Under the pieces are notes generated by a model. The model was not told where the DNA came from. It worked only from the letters and a program-made list of their open reading frames with translations, and ran no database searches. Position numbers and translations under genes: made by a program. DNA of 64,000 bases, from positions 186,001-250,000 of the forward strand of contig CALRTB020000001.1 of assembly GCA_943371005.1 (NCBI GenBank). Reading direction: 5' to 3'. This DNA comes from MRBY01 sp943371005. Lineage in GTDB: Bacteria; Cyanobacteriota; Cyanobacteriia; Cyanobacteriales; MRBY01. This document shows positions 34,101-42,301 of this stretch, in pieces (the first letter of the stretch is position 1; every line of letters starts with the position of its first letter).

Positions 34101-34313
34101 GTTTTATTGGCATTAAAACAAGCAGAATCCAATCAAGATTATATCCTCCGTTTTTACGAGGCCTGTGGCCAAACAACGGCATTAAATTATCGTAATACTT
34201 TGGGGTTAACTATCACAGAACAGGTAAATGGTTTAGAGGATACTATTTCACAAGCAATTGACACGCCTATTCAGCCCTGGAAAGTCCAGAGTTATCGCTT
34301 GGAAAAACATTAA
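31194..34313 (+). CDS. Alpha-mannosidase, glycoside hydrolase family 38
   Basis: 1039 residues. Zn/Co-dependent retaining hydrolase of alpha-mannosides. The metal motif HAHLDMAWLW lies near residue 240, the nucleophile aspartate is in AWLPDSFGF near 355, and VGDHGGGPTKD and FNQFHDILPGTSI follow, with a long C-terminal beta-sandwich. The length is normal for bacterial GH38. There is no signal peptide, so it is presumably cytosolic, perhaps recycling internal mannosides. It ends a compact menE-esterase-mannosidase run. Confidence 0.92.
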   Translation: MASPVIQATIERLKSFVTLPTQTTWQFYQTETAVSKTFRPDLEHFQPARLEAIQPNNNDYLVFEKGLKLAWFYQKITLPESVNRYHISGLNARLNLTWWAEIAAIFVNDELVCEGDLFDSSTRLLLTDNAQANQTFEVAIALVSPGHDIGALMKSSLIFESPTLDILEAGSFATELQILTDYLVRHDAEKITVVEKQLNRIPWAQVTETQKFNQALAEIRTELISLASCIKTRKFHVLGHAHLDMAWLWTTAETWEVGQRTFQSVLNLQREFPELIFGHSTPALYDWLEKNRPDLWEKIQQAVNHNCWELLGGMWVEPDVNLVSGESIIRQFLYGQQYFLEKFGRRSTIAWLPDSFGFPDQFPQLAAHCDIKAFGTGKLHWNDTAPFPHGLFWWRSPDGTELLTLMTPPNVTGIMDTNPLTMASYAQKWEDQTHLKDIFWLPGVGDHGGGPTKDMLQVARKWQQSPFFPKLEFSTAENYLNHVKETPNLPVWQDELYLELHRGYYTVHRDQKIFNNRCETLLRQIEIWSAIANNLPHPDPFRLNNSQSQLKDLWKKVLFNQFHDILPGTSIPEVFTEANQQWQEVINAGEAMLSQNLQAIATQIAYDCPLETAAKPLLLFNDFNWERTEIVSLSVPDLVTVYDWKGNKVESQIIVEDLQTDQNHKQYLSFLATVPSVGYSLYWLCPDPQAPTQREDDLCNEPDFILENDFLRIEIDPQTGDIAQYFDKINRKNIFSGAGNQLQAFEDKGQYWDAWDIAPDYESKPLQPAGVVSIHWREKNAVRSVIRVKKQLNQSTFIQDYQLDCQGKMLKIYSTVDWQAEQIVLKVAFPFAIDEATCTYETSCGVIERKPEIDPAKWEVPALRWADFHNEKYGVSILTKNHHGYDVKSGQLRLTLLKSPLWPDPKADRGTHHLAYALYPHSGPWQRAKTVNLARNFNSPLRAVVPDLTANQNHLSPHHSFLTLGSDNLVLLALKQAESNQDYILRFYEACGQTTALNYRNTLGLTITEQVNGLEDTISQAIDTPIQPWKVQSYRLEKH

Positions 34314-34336
34314 AACGTGATAAATAATGTTTGATT

Positions 34337-34909
34337 TCAAAGCTCAATCATTTCATACATTTTGCTATTGTCCTCGACGCCACGGTATTGCCAAGCGACA
34401 GATTCAGGGTCTTTGGCCTTCGACCACTGGGCAAAATGTTGGCCCCCTTTTTGATTATGGCGACTGAGGGTCGAGGGGTTAGAACGGAGGCGGCGGGCGA
34501 GATCAGCTTGCTTCAGGATGAGGGGACTTTTTTTTTCAGGGTTGGGTGGTATTTCGGTGGTTTGGGCCGGGCTGTCTAACTCAGATTTGAGCTGGGCGAT
34601 CGCCTGTTGAATTTCTGTTTGTACCCATTCCTGGGTTGGTACATTACTGGGTAGAGTTTCAGAGACAATGGCTTGGAGCTCATCTTTGTCTAAAACGGGA
34701 GTGGGAGTGTTGCCATTAAGGTCAGCACTAAAAAAAATCCGCAGCACTTCGATAATGCCTGTACCTAAGGCGGGCTTCTCTTTGCCGCTTTTTTTACCTT
34801 GGCGAGACAGACCATTTTCCAAACAAAAAGCAGTCAGACGTGTTTCAATTTCCTCGGGGAGATAGGCGGTGACGGCTTTATTTTTGGTACCCATGTTGTC
34901 ATAGTCCAT
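34337..34909 (-). CDS. DNA-binding protein of unknown family, probably autoregulated
   Basis: 190 residues from ATG 34909, chosen for GAGGA 8 bases upstream. The N-terminus (TKNKAVTAYLPEEIETRLTAFCLENG) resembles a ribbon-helix-helix domain. The middle is acidic and helical (QEWVQTEIQQAIAQLKSEL). The C-terminus has a helix-turn-helix-like LKQADLARRLRSNPSTLSRHN followed by WSKAKDPESVAWQYRG. Two DNA-binding-like ends in one protein suggest a plasmid- or phage-derived regulator. The promoter is packed with three related 9-base sites. It faces the divergent thiL. I do not recognise a named family. Confidence 0.6.
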   Translation of the reverse strand: MDYDNMGTKNKAVTAYLPEEIETRLTAFCLENGLSRQGKKSGKEKPALGTGIIEVLRIFFSADLNGNTPTPVLDKDELQAIVSETLPSNVPTQEWVQTEIQQAIAQLKSELDSPAQTTEIPPNPEKKSPLILKQADLARRLRSNPSTLSRHNQKGGQHFAQWSKAKDPESVAWQYRGVEDNSKMYEMIEL

Positions 34910-34958
34910 TACTATTTCCTCGATTTTACAAAAAAAGTAATGGATTTAGTCAATTACT
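34905..34958 (-). promoter_or_regulatory. Promoter with three operator-like 9-base sites
   Basis: Plus-strand reading: TCCATTACT (34905-34913), AGTAATGGA (34936-34944) and TCAATTACT (34950-34958). The last two form an inverted pair with a 5-base spacer. On the minus strand, a TTGACT -35 overlaps the third site, the second site lies between -35 and -10 (TGTAAA, 17-base spacing), and the first overlaps the start codon. The layout strongly suggests repression of the gene by its own product. Confidence 0.6.
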
Positions 34959-35010
34959 ATACTTTTTCAGAGCATAAACAACTCATCATGGAGGGCTTGG
35001 CGAGAAAACG

Positions 35011-36003
35011 ATGATGGCAGGGAAATGTCTCAGGGATTTTGGGGAAGCGGAGATTCTCCAGCGGTTACAGCGGTTTTGTCCGGCAGAAATTATCGGCGAT
35101 GATGGGGCAGTTTTAACGTTCCCCCCTGGCCAGAATTTAGTCGTGACGACGGATGTGCTGGTGGATGGCGTCCATTTTGGCGATCGCACGATGCCCCCAG
35201 AAAAAGTGGGCTGGCGAGCAGTGGCGGCAAATTTATCGGATTTAGCAGCGATGGGGGCCACACCAATCGGCATTACCGTGGGTTTATCTCTGCCACCCGA
35301 AACACCGATTCTGTGGCTCGATCAGCTTTATCAAGGGTTGGCTGCCTGTTTAGGTCGTTATAGTACGCCTTTAGTCGGTGGAGATCTAACGCGATCGCCG
35401 GTGAAAACCATCGGCATTACGGCCTTTGGGGTGGTGTCACCGCACCGTGCGATTCAGCGCAGTAGCGCGAAAGTGGGCGATGTGATTCTCGTTACGGGTT
35501 GCCATGGGGATTCCCGTGCGGGCCTGGAATTGCTGCTCCATACCGATGCTCACTCTCAAACTTTACCCATTGGCGATCGCCAAGCCTTGATCCGTGCCCA
35601 CCAAACCCCCTGCCCTCGTCTGGACGTGCTGCCCCATTTAACATCTTTAAATTCGCCCCCAACCGGGATGGACAGTAGCGACGGTTTAGCCGATGCCGTG
35701 CTGCAAATTTGTCAACGCAGTGGTGTCGGTGCCGTGATTGAAGCAGAGAAAATTCCCTTATCCCCTGCCCTCCGGCGCTATCAAGATCCAAAAACGGCTT
35801 TGCGATGGGCCTTGTATGGTGGCGAAGATTTTGAACTGGTGCTTTGTCTCCCCCCGGTAGCAGCGGAACGTCTACTGGCCGAGCTTCCAGGTCAGGGGGC
35901 AATTATCGGCCACATTACCGCCGAAAAAATTGTGGCGATCGCCAATGGTGCAGGTGAAACTGTGCCCTTGAGCCGTGCCCAAACCTTTCAGCACTTTGCC
36001 TAA
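35011..36003 (+). CDS. thiL: Thiamine-monophosphate kinase
   Basis: 330 residues. Phosphorylates thiamine phosphate to the active diphosphate. PurM-like fold motifs are visible: DFGEAEILQRL, GDDGAVLTFPPGQNLVVTTDVLVDGVHF in pieces near residues 35-60, AANLSDLAAMGA, GGDLTRSP, GMDSSDGLADA and GGEDFELVLCLP. The length is normal. The gene is divergent from the regulator at 34909, whose operator sites lie about 50-100 bases upstream, so co-regulation is possible. Confidence 0.93.
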   Translation: MMAGKCLRDFGEAEILQRLQRFCPAEIIGDDGAVLTFPPGQNLVVTTDVLVDGVHFGDRTMPPEKVGWRAVAANLSDLAAMGATPIGITVGLSLPPETPILWLDQLYQGLAACLGRYSTPLVGGDLTRSPVKTIGITAFGVVSPHRAIQRSSAKVGDVILVTGCHGDSRAGLELLLHTDAHSQTLPIGDRQALIRAHQTPCPRLDVLPHLTSLNSPPTGMDSSDGLADAVLQICQRSGVGAVIEAEKIPLSPALRRYQDPKTALRWALYGGEDFELVLCLPPVAAERLLAELPGQGAIIGHITAEKIVAIANGAGETVPLSRAQTFQHFA

Positions 36004-36073
36004 CGTTTCCCTGCCAAGATACCCAGCCGAATGTGACAAAATAAGGCTGCAATCTTCTCCATTTCGGCACTCC

Positions 36074-36895
36074 ATGAACCGCCTGAAAACCGCTGCCACT
36101 TATCTGCTCCTGGGGGCGATCGCCCTCGTAATGCTCTTTCCCCTACTCTGGTTGTTGAGCACTGCCCTCAAATCCCCCACCGAGAACGTCTTTAGTTTCC
36201 CGCCCCAACTGATTCCCCAGGCGCCGACCCTCAGCAATTTCGTCACCGTCTGGCAACAACATCCCTTTGGTCGCTACCTCTTCAACAGCACCCTCGTTGC
36301 GGTTCTCACCGTGGGCTTTAATCTCTTATTTTGTGCCCTGGCGGCCTATCCTCTAGCGCGTCTGGACTTCCGGGGCCGGGATGCCATTTTTGCCACCATC
36401 GTTTCGACGATCATGATTCCCTTTCAAATTGTGATGATCCCCCTGTATGTCCTAACGGTGCAGCTAGGGTTGCGAAATACCTATTTGGGGATTATTTTTC
36501 CCAGTCTGGCCTCCGCCTTTGGAATTTTTCTACTCCGACAGGCGTTTCAAGGGGTACCCAAGGAATTAGAAGAAGCAGGCCGCATTGATGGCTGTTCAGA
36601 ACTGGGTATTTGGTGGCACATCATGATTCCTGCCGTACGTCCAGCCTTGATTACCCTGGCAATTTTTGTGTTTATTGGTGCCTGGAGCGATTTTCTCTGG
36701 CCGCTGATCGTCATTGACCGTCCGGAATTTTATACTTTTCCCCTGGGGGTGGCGACCTTAGCCGGCCAGTTTTCCCTCGATTGGCGCTTGATCGCAGCGG
36801 GTTCGATTATTTCGATTCTGCCAGTGATGATCCTGTTTGTTTTCCTCCAGCGTTACATCATCCCCAGCGACAGCAGCAGTGGTGTTAAGGGTTAG
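36074..36895 (+). CDS. Carbohydrate-type ABC transporter permease (MalG/UgpE family)
   Basis: 273 residues from ATG 36074 (MNRLKTAATYLLLG); the longer frame from 35975 overlaps the end of thiL. Six membrane helices are predicted. The permease EAA loop, EEAGRIDGCSELGIWWHIMIPAVRPAL (about residues 185-211), is clear. MalG-type permeases work with a second permease, a solute-binding protein and an ATPase, and none of these is in the window, so its partners are encoded elsewhere. The gene overlaps holB tail to tail by 11 bases. Confidence 0.88.
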   Translation: MNRLKTAATYLLLGAIALVMLFPLLWLLSTALKSPTENVFSFPPQLIPQAPTLSNFVTVWQQHPFGRYLFNSTLVAVLTVGFNLLFCALAAYPLARLDFRGRDAIFATIVSTIMIPFQIVMIPLYVLTVQLGLRNTYLGIIFPSLASAFGIFLLRQAFQGVPKELEEAGRIDGCSELGIWWHIMIPAVRPALITLAIFVFIGAWSDFLWPLIVIDRPEFYTFPLGVATLAGQFSLDWRLIAAGSIISILPVMILFVFLQRYIIPSDSSSGVKG

Positions 36896-37838
36896 TTTGG
36901 CAACATTCTAAGAAAAAAGTTTCCCACACGAGACGGGGTTGGACGTAATTGCGGAGATGTTTGCGGGTCGTTTCGAGGCGCTGAATCAGTTGGTCATTGC
37001 GGAATCTTTGCCAATATTGGTACTGGAGATAGTCGATGAGTTGCAATTGCACCTCCATATCAAGGGCATGATTAATTTCCTTCGCCAGGCGAAAGGCCCC
37101 AAGGGGATTTTGGGGGAGCTGCTGGAGACTCTGTGATAAATCTTGGGGGACATTACTCAGCAGTTCATAAATTTGGATCGCGGCGCCGGGACTCCCCTGG
37201 GCGATCGCCAAAATCGTTGCATCGGCCAAAATGTGCTGATAACCCTGGGCCGTTAAAATTTGCGCCACATCGTCCTGGGAAAGGCGATAAAAAGGGATTT
37301 TTTGGCAACGGGAAACAAGGGTCGGTAACAAACTATCGGCACTGGGGGCCAGCAGAATTAAGGTCGCGTTACCGGGTTCCTCCAAGGTTTTTAAAAGGGC
37401 ATTGGCCGGAGCTTCTGCCATGGTTTGGGCCGCTTCGATCACCACCACGCAACGGGGCGCTTCTAGGGCGGGACGACTGAGAAATTCCCCCAATTGACGG
37501 ATCTGTTCAATGCGAATCTGGGGTGGGGCCTTCCGTTTTAAGCCGGCTTCCTCGGCCTGAGCTGGGGTGTAGAGCTTGCCTTGGTGCTGGTAGGTGGGTT
37601 CAACCCACAGTAAATCGGGGTGATTATTTTTGAGGAGTTTATAGCGAATCAGACGTTGTGCCGCTTCTGGTACCCCTTGGGTCATGAGGGCCGTCGTAAA
37701 TCCCCTGGCGGTCAGACTGCGACCAATCCCCTCTGGCCCCGCAAATAGGTAAGCAGGAGCAAGACGATCCTGGGCGATCGCCTGACGCAAAAGTGAAACG
37801 GCCTGGGGCTGACCCACAATCTGATCGAGAGAAATCAT
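36885..37838 (-). CDS. holB: DNA polymerase III delta' subunit
   Basis: 317 residues. Part of the clamp loader. The P-loop position reads GPEGIGRS, with Arg in place of the usual Lys, which fits delta' subunits that do not hydrolyse ATP. VVIEAAQTMAEAPANALLKTLEEPG and LVSRCQKIPF (SRC motif) are typical. No Zn-finger cysteines are present between residues 60 and 100. The C-terminal collar domain is recognisable by length only. Confidence 0.85.
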   Translation of the reverse strand: MISLDQIVGQPQAVSLLRQAIAQDRLAPAYLFAGPEGIGRSLTARGFTTALMTQGVPEAAQRLIRYKLLKNNHPDLLWVEPTYQHQGKLYTPAQAEEAGLKRKAPPQIRIEQIRQLGEFLSRPALEAPRCVVVIEAAQTMAEAPANALLKTLEEPGNATLILLAPSADSLLPTLVSRCQKIPFYRLSQDDVAQILTAQGYQHILADATILAIAQGSPGAAIQIYELLSNVPQDLSQSLQQLPQNPLGAFRLAKEINHALDMEVQLQLIDYLQYQYWQRFRNDQLIQRLETTRKHLRNYVQPRLVWETFFLECCQTNP

Positions 37839-37905
37839 TCGGTTAGGGGCCTCCCGTTCGGTAATATAAAAAAGAATGCTTCAGCATGGTTAAAAATATT
37901 TTTTT

Positions 37906-38253
37906 ATGGCGCGTTATACTTGCTCCTACTTCGTTGGACTCTCCGAACCAGAGATGCTCGCATCCCTCAGGGATATCATCCAGGAATGCGACCTCAACCT
38001 CACCTATGAGACGGGAGGCTACATTATGGCCAAAGAAAAACCAGGCAATGTCTCTTTCACCAAACTCGTAGAGCTTGAAGTCCTATTTGACCGCAATAAA
38101 GTTCAAGATGGCAAACTACAGGTAGATTTTGTGGCGAAAAACCAAGAACTCCCCCTCCATACTGATAATCATTGTCGGTCGATCTTTGAGCAGATTTTGA
38201 ACACCGTGAACGCCCAACAGCCCTGGGAACTAGAAACCAATAACCTCGATTAA
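37906..38253 (+). CDS. Conserved hypothetical protein (115 residues)
   Basis: Soluble alpha/beta protein starting MARYTCSYFVGLSEPEMLASL and containing ETGGYIMAKEKPGNVSFTKLVELEVLFD. No membrane segment or known motif. I believe it belongs to a cyanobacteria-specific family but cannot name it. It is divergent from holB and about 120 bases upstream of psb28 on the same strand. Confidence 0.6.
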   Translation: MARYTCSYFVGLSEPEMLASLRDIIQECDLNLTYETGGYIMAKEKPGNVSFTKLVELEVLFDRNKVQDGKLQVDFVAKNQELPLHTDNHCRSIFEQILNTVNAQQPWELETNNLD

Positions 38254-38375
38254 TCCCCAATTTTCCCCTAAGCTTTTGCGAAAAATGTCCCCTTTTTCCC
38301 TCCCCAGGCCATCAACAAACTGATGGGAGTATGAGAAGATAGGGGCACAAATATATGAAGAAAAATTAAATTATT

Positions 38376-38711
38376 ATGGCCGTTATTCAGTTTTCCCAAG
38401 GCGTTAATGAACCCGAAGTTCCCGGCATCCGCTTAACCCGTTCCCCCGACGGGAGTACTGGCACCGCTGTATTTTCTTTTGAAGATCCGGCTGCCCTCGC
38501 CCAAGAAAGTACCGATGAAATCACTGGGATGTACCTCATCGACGAAGAAGGCGAAATTGTGACCCGCGAAGTGAAAGCAAAATTTTATGACGGGAAACCC
38601 CGCATTATTGAAGCGCGTTTGGTGATGCGTTCGACCGCTGAGTGGGATCGTTTTATGCGGTTCATGGAACGTTATGCGGCGGAAAATGGCCTCGAATTTA
38701 CAAAAGCTTAA
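38376..38711 (+). CDS. psb28: Photosystem II assembly protein Psb28
   Basis: 111 residues. A soluble factor that binds CP47-containing assembly intermediates on the cytosolic side. The sequence follows the family through [23 protein letters not shown] in parts, ATFSFE-like [27 protein letters not shown], and a C-terminal [17 protein letters not shown]. The length is normal for Psb28-1. It has its own upstream region and no partner beside it. Confidence 0.93.
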
Positions 38712-39061
38712 GCCCAGCCCAATGTCTCTCCGTCCTTGGTATGCGGTTGCCTTTTCCAAAAAATTGCCTGTCACTATTGCGCAAACCATGATGCGCTAAA
38801 TTGTGGCTTGCTTCAGTCTTGACTAGCCAAATGCCAGGGGCGATCGCCTTTTTGTTGCCTCTGCAGTTCTGGGGCCTGGCGTATTTTCCCCACTCTCTCA
38901 CCGAAAATGGGAGTGATACCATAATTAAAAAAAGTTATTAAACTCATCCTCATCCTTGCGATCGCCGAACGCCAGACCCAAAATTGGGGAAATAGCGTTT
39001 AGTTAGTGCCAGCGCAATGCATATTTTTCTCCCCTAATCCTCCGTTTGTAATCAAAATCCT
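38712..39061. other. Intergenic region between psb28 and secA
   Basis: 350 bases with no convincing gene. A HIP1 site followed by TTTTT (about 38838-38853) might act as a weak terminator for psb28. A 7-bp hairpin, CACTCTC/GGGAGTG, lies near 38890-38912, just before AT-rich sequence that may hold the secA promoter. Confidence 0.4.
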
Positions 39062-41878
39062 ATGTTTAAGAAGCTATTTGGTGACCCCAACGCCCGCAAA
39101 CTCAAAAGGTTCCAGCCCCTCGTCGCTGAAATTAACCTGCTCGCAGAGGATTTTGCCAACCTTACAGACGAAGCCCTAGCCCAGAAAACCGTAGAATTTC
39201 GCGCCAAGCTCGACAAAGCTAATAGCGACGAAGAAACCGAAGAAATTTTAGACGAAATCCTCCCCGAAGCCTTTGCCGTCGTCCGTGAAGCCGCGTGGCG
39301 AGTGCTTCAAATGCGTCACTACGATGTCCAACTTTTGGGGGGGATCGTCCTCCATAAAGGGCAAATCGCCGAGATGAGAACCGGGGAAGGTAAAACCCTC
39401 GTTGCCACCCTGCCCGCCTATCTCAACGGTCTAACGGGGAAAGGAGTTCATGTGGTCACCGTGAACGATTACCTCGCCCGCCGGGACGCCGAATGGATGG
39501 GGCAAGTGCACCGCTTTTTGGGCCTAACGGTGGGATTAATCCAGTCCAGCATGGGGCCAGCCGAAAAAATTGAAAACTACCGCTGCGACATTACCTACAC
39601 CACCAACTCCGAACTCGGCTTTGATTATCTGCGGGACAACATGGCCACCACGATCCAAGAGGTGGTGCAGCGTCCCTTTAACTACTGCATCATTGACGAA
39701 GTGGATTCGATCCTCGTTGATGAAGCCAGAACGCCTCTGATTATTTCTGGCCAGATCGAACGCCCCACCGAAAAATATCTCCAAGCGGCTGAAATTGCGC
39801 AACAATTGGTTCCCCAAGTCGAAGAAGACGGCCCCGGTGACTACGAAGTCGATGAAAAAGCCCGCAATGTTTTGATGACCGACGAAGGGTTTGCCAAAGC
39901 AGAACAATTACTGGGGGTTACGGATCTATACGATGAGCAAAATCCTTGGGCTCACTATATTTTCAACGCCGTCAAAGCCAAGGAACTGTTTAAAAAAGAT
40001 GTGAACTACATTGTGCGCGGCGATGAAGTAGTAATCGTCGATGAATTTACCGGCCGGATTATGCCGGGACGGCGCTGGAGCGATGGCCTTCACCAGGCGA
40101 TCGAAGCCCAAGAAGGGGTCACAATCCAAAAAGAAACCCAAACCCTCGCAAATATCACCTACCAAAACTTTTTCTTACTTTACCCGAAACTCTCTGGGAT
40201 GACGGGGACAGCCAAAACCGAAGAAACAGAATTTGAAAAGGTCTATAACCTTGAGGTGACAATTATCCCCACCAATCGCCCCACCAAGCGGCAAGATCTG
40301 GCGGATGTGGTCTACAAAAATGAGAAAGCGAAGTGGCGGGCTGTCGCCGAAGAATGTGCCCAGATGCACGAAACAGGACGACCGGTGCTGGTTGGGACCA
40401 CCAGTGTGGAAAAGTCGGAGATTATTTCGGCCTATCTCCACGAGTTGGGTATTCCCCATAACCTATTGAACGCGCGCCCTGAAAATGTCGAAAAGGAATC
40501 AGAAATTGTCGCCCAGGCTGGCCGCAAAGGGGCCGTGACGATCGCCACCAATATGGCTGGTCGGGGTACGGATATTATCCTCGGCGGAAACTCGGAATAT
40601 ATGGCTCGCCTCAAGATGCGTGAATATTTCATGCCCCAGATCGTTAAGCCAGAAGATGAGGGGAGTTTTGCGATCGCCGGTAGTGGAAAAAATAGTGGCG
40701 GCCAGGGCTTTGATACCAACAACAAACAGAAGAAAAAAACCTGGAAAACCACCCTCGATATTTACCCAACGGAACTGCCCACAGACCTGGAACAGCAACT
40801 GAAAGAAGCGGTGAAATTTGCGGTCGATCAGTATGGCAACCAGAGTTTGACAGAACTAGAGGCCGAGGAGAAATTGGCGATCGCCTCGGAAAATGCCCCT
40901 ACCGCTGATCCCGTGGTGCAGAAGTTGCGGACGGTGTACCATGCCATCGAAAAAACCTACCATGACCTCACCAGCGTCGAGCACGATGAAGTGATTCAAA
41001 ATGGCGGTCTCCATGTCATTGGGACAGAACGCCACGAATCCCGTCGGATTGATAACCAACTGCGGGGCCGGGCTGGTCGTCAAGGGGACCCTGGTTCGAC
41101 GCGATTTTTCCTCAGCCTCGAAGATAACCTCCTGCGCATTTTCGGAGGCGATCGCGTGGCCGGTTTGATGAATGCCTTCCGGGTCGAAGAAGATATGCCC
41201 ATCGAATCAAAAATGCTCACCAACTCCCTCGAAGGTGCCCAGAAAAAAGTAGAAACCTTCTACTACGACGCCCGGAAACAGGTATTCGAGTACGACGAAG
41301 TGATGAATAATCAACGGCGGGCCATCTACGCCGAACGCCGTCGGGTTTTAGAAGGTCAAGATCTCAAAGAGCAGGTCATCCAATACGCCGAAAAGACCAT
41401 GAGCGAAATTGTCGAGGCCTACGTCAACCCGGAACTCCCCCCCGAAGAATGGAAACTAGACAAACTCCTCGATAAAGCGAAGGAATTTATCTACCTCCTC
41501 GAAGATCTAGAACCCAAGGATATTGAGGATATGACGGTTCCAGAAATCAAAACCTTCCTCCATGAAGAAGTGCGCAAAGCCTATGACCTCAAGGAAGCCC
41601 AGGTGGAGAAAAGCCAAGCCGGTTTAATGCGCCAGGCAGAACGATTCTTTATCCTCCAGCAGATCGATACCCTCTGGCGGGAGCACCTCCAGGCCATTGA
41701 TGCCCTGCGTGAATCCGTCGGGCTACGGGGCTACGGCCAAAAAGATCCTTTGATCGAATACAAACAAGAAGGCTACGAGATGTTCCTGGAAATGATGATC
41801 GACATCCGCCGGAATGTGGTGTACTCCCTGTTCCAATTCCAGCCCCAACGGCAACCCCAACAACCCCAAGCGGTATAA
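39062..41878 (+). CDS. secA: Preprotein translocase ATPase SecA
   Basis: 938 residues. Drives Sec-dependent export across plasma and thylakoid membranes. Walker A MRTGEGKT lies near residue 104, Walker B IIDEVDSIL near 210, then the NBF2 motif TNMAGRGTDIILGGN, the scaffold helix, and RGRAGRQGDPGSTRFFLSLEDNLL in pieces. An insert near residues 530-610 is typical of cyanobacteria. The C-terminus ends in a Gln/Pro-rich tail without the Cys-rich zinc motif of E. coli SecA. A terminator follows. Confidence 0.95.
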   Translation: MFKKLFGDPNARKLKRFQPLVAEINLLAEDFANLTDEALAQKTVEFRAKLDKANSDEETEEILDEILPEAFAVVREAAWRVLQMRHYDVQLLGGIVLHKGQIAEMRTGEGKTLVATLPAYLNGLTGKGVHVVTVNDYLARRDAEWMGQVHRFLGLTVGLIQSSMGPAEKIENYRCDITYTTNSELGFDYLRDNMATTIQEVVQRPFNYCIIDEVDSILVDEARTPLIISGQIERPTEKYLQAAEIAQQLVPQVEEDGPGDYEVDEKARNVLMTDEGFAKAEQLLGVTDLYDEQNPWAHYIFNAVKAKELFKKDVNYIVRGDEVVIVDEFTGRIMPGRRWSDGLHQAIEAQEGVTIQKETQTLANITYQNFFLLYPKLSGMTGTAKTEETEFEKVYNLEVTIIPTNRPTKRQDLADVVYKNEKAKWRAVAEECAQMHETGRPVLVGTTSVEKSEIISAYLHELGIPHNLLNARPENVEKESEIVAQAGRKGAVTIATNMAGRGTDIILGGNSEYMARLKMREYFMPQIVKPEDEGSFAIAGSGKNSGGQGFDTNNKQKKKTWKTTLDIYPTELPTDLEQQLKEAVKFAVDQYGNQSLTELEAEEKLAIASENAPTADPVVQKLRTVYHAIEKTYHDLTSVEHDEVIQNGGLHVIGTERHESRRIDNQLRGRAGRQGDPGSTRFFLSLEDNLLRIFGGDRVAGLMNAFRVEEDMPIESKMLTNSLEGAQKKVETFYYDARKQVFEYDEVMNNQRRAIYAERRRVLEGQDLKEQVIQYAEKTMSEIVEAYVNPELPPEEWKLDKLLDKAKEFIYLLEDLEPKDIEDMTVPEIKTFLHEEVRKAYDLKEAQVEKSQAGLMRQAERFFILQQIDTLWREHLQAIDALRESVGLRGYGQKDPLIEYKQEGYEMFLEMMIDIRRNVVYSLFQFQPQRQPQQPQAV

Positions 41879-41901
41879 GCATCTTTTGTAATACCAAATG
41901 G

Positions 41902-41927
41902 TTCCCCCTCATCGGGGGATTTTTTGT
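41902..41927 (+). terminator. Intrinsic terminator of secA
   Basis: TCCCCC (41903-41908) and GGGGGA (41914-41919) pair around TCATC and are followed by TTTTTT. Confidence 0.85.
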
Positions 41928-41967
41928 TTTCTTTTTCTCCTTGGATCACAATTAAGCATGGACAGCA

Positions 41968-42279
41968 ATGTTGGAGTTTTCACAATTTGAGGCGGGCTAT
42001 ATTATTTCCCAAAAAGAATTGGAACAGGCGGTAGGCTATCGACAACGGGATCAGCCAGAGGCCTTTGAGTATTTTTTAGCGGATGTCTATGGCATTGTGT
42101 TGCAGGCTCTGGAGGAATATTTACCCCATCTAAAGGTTTATCCGGCGTTAAATTTCCATGGGTTGATTATCCTCGATCCGACCCAGATGACCCCAGAGGA
42201 AACCAAGCTCTACCATGGCCGCCGCGATCGCCTTTTAAGAAAGCAGGCCGAGCAAGATATTCGCCGCTCAGAACTCTGA
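41968..42279 (+). CDS. Conserved hypothetical protein (103 residues)
   Basis: Soluble, helical, ending in a basic tail (RRDRLLRKQAEQDIRRSEL). Starts MLEFSQFEAGYIISQKELEQA at ATG 41968. It has no recognisable motif. It converges on the hybrid kinase gene with 22 bases between stops. Confidence 0.55.
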   Translation: MLEFSQFEAGYIISQKELEQAVGYRQRDQPEAFEYFLADVYGIVLQALEEYLPHLKVYPALNFHGLIILDPTQMTPEETKLYHGRRDRLLRKQAEQDIRRSEL

Positions 42280-42301
42280 GATCAGGGAAGTTTTAAGGCC
42301 A

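Noticed and set aside
34337..34909. Toxin-antitoxin system around the autoregulated protein
   Set aside because: No second small gene accompanies it; the neighbours are alpha-mannosidase and thiL.
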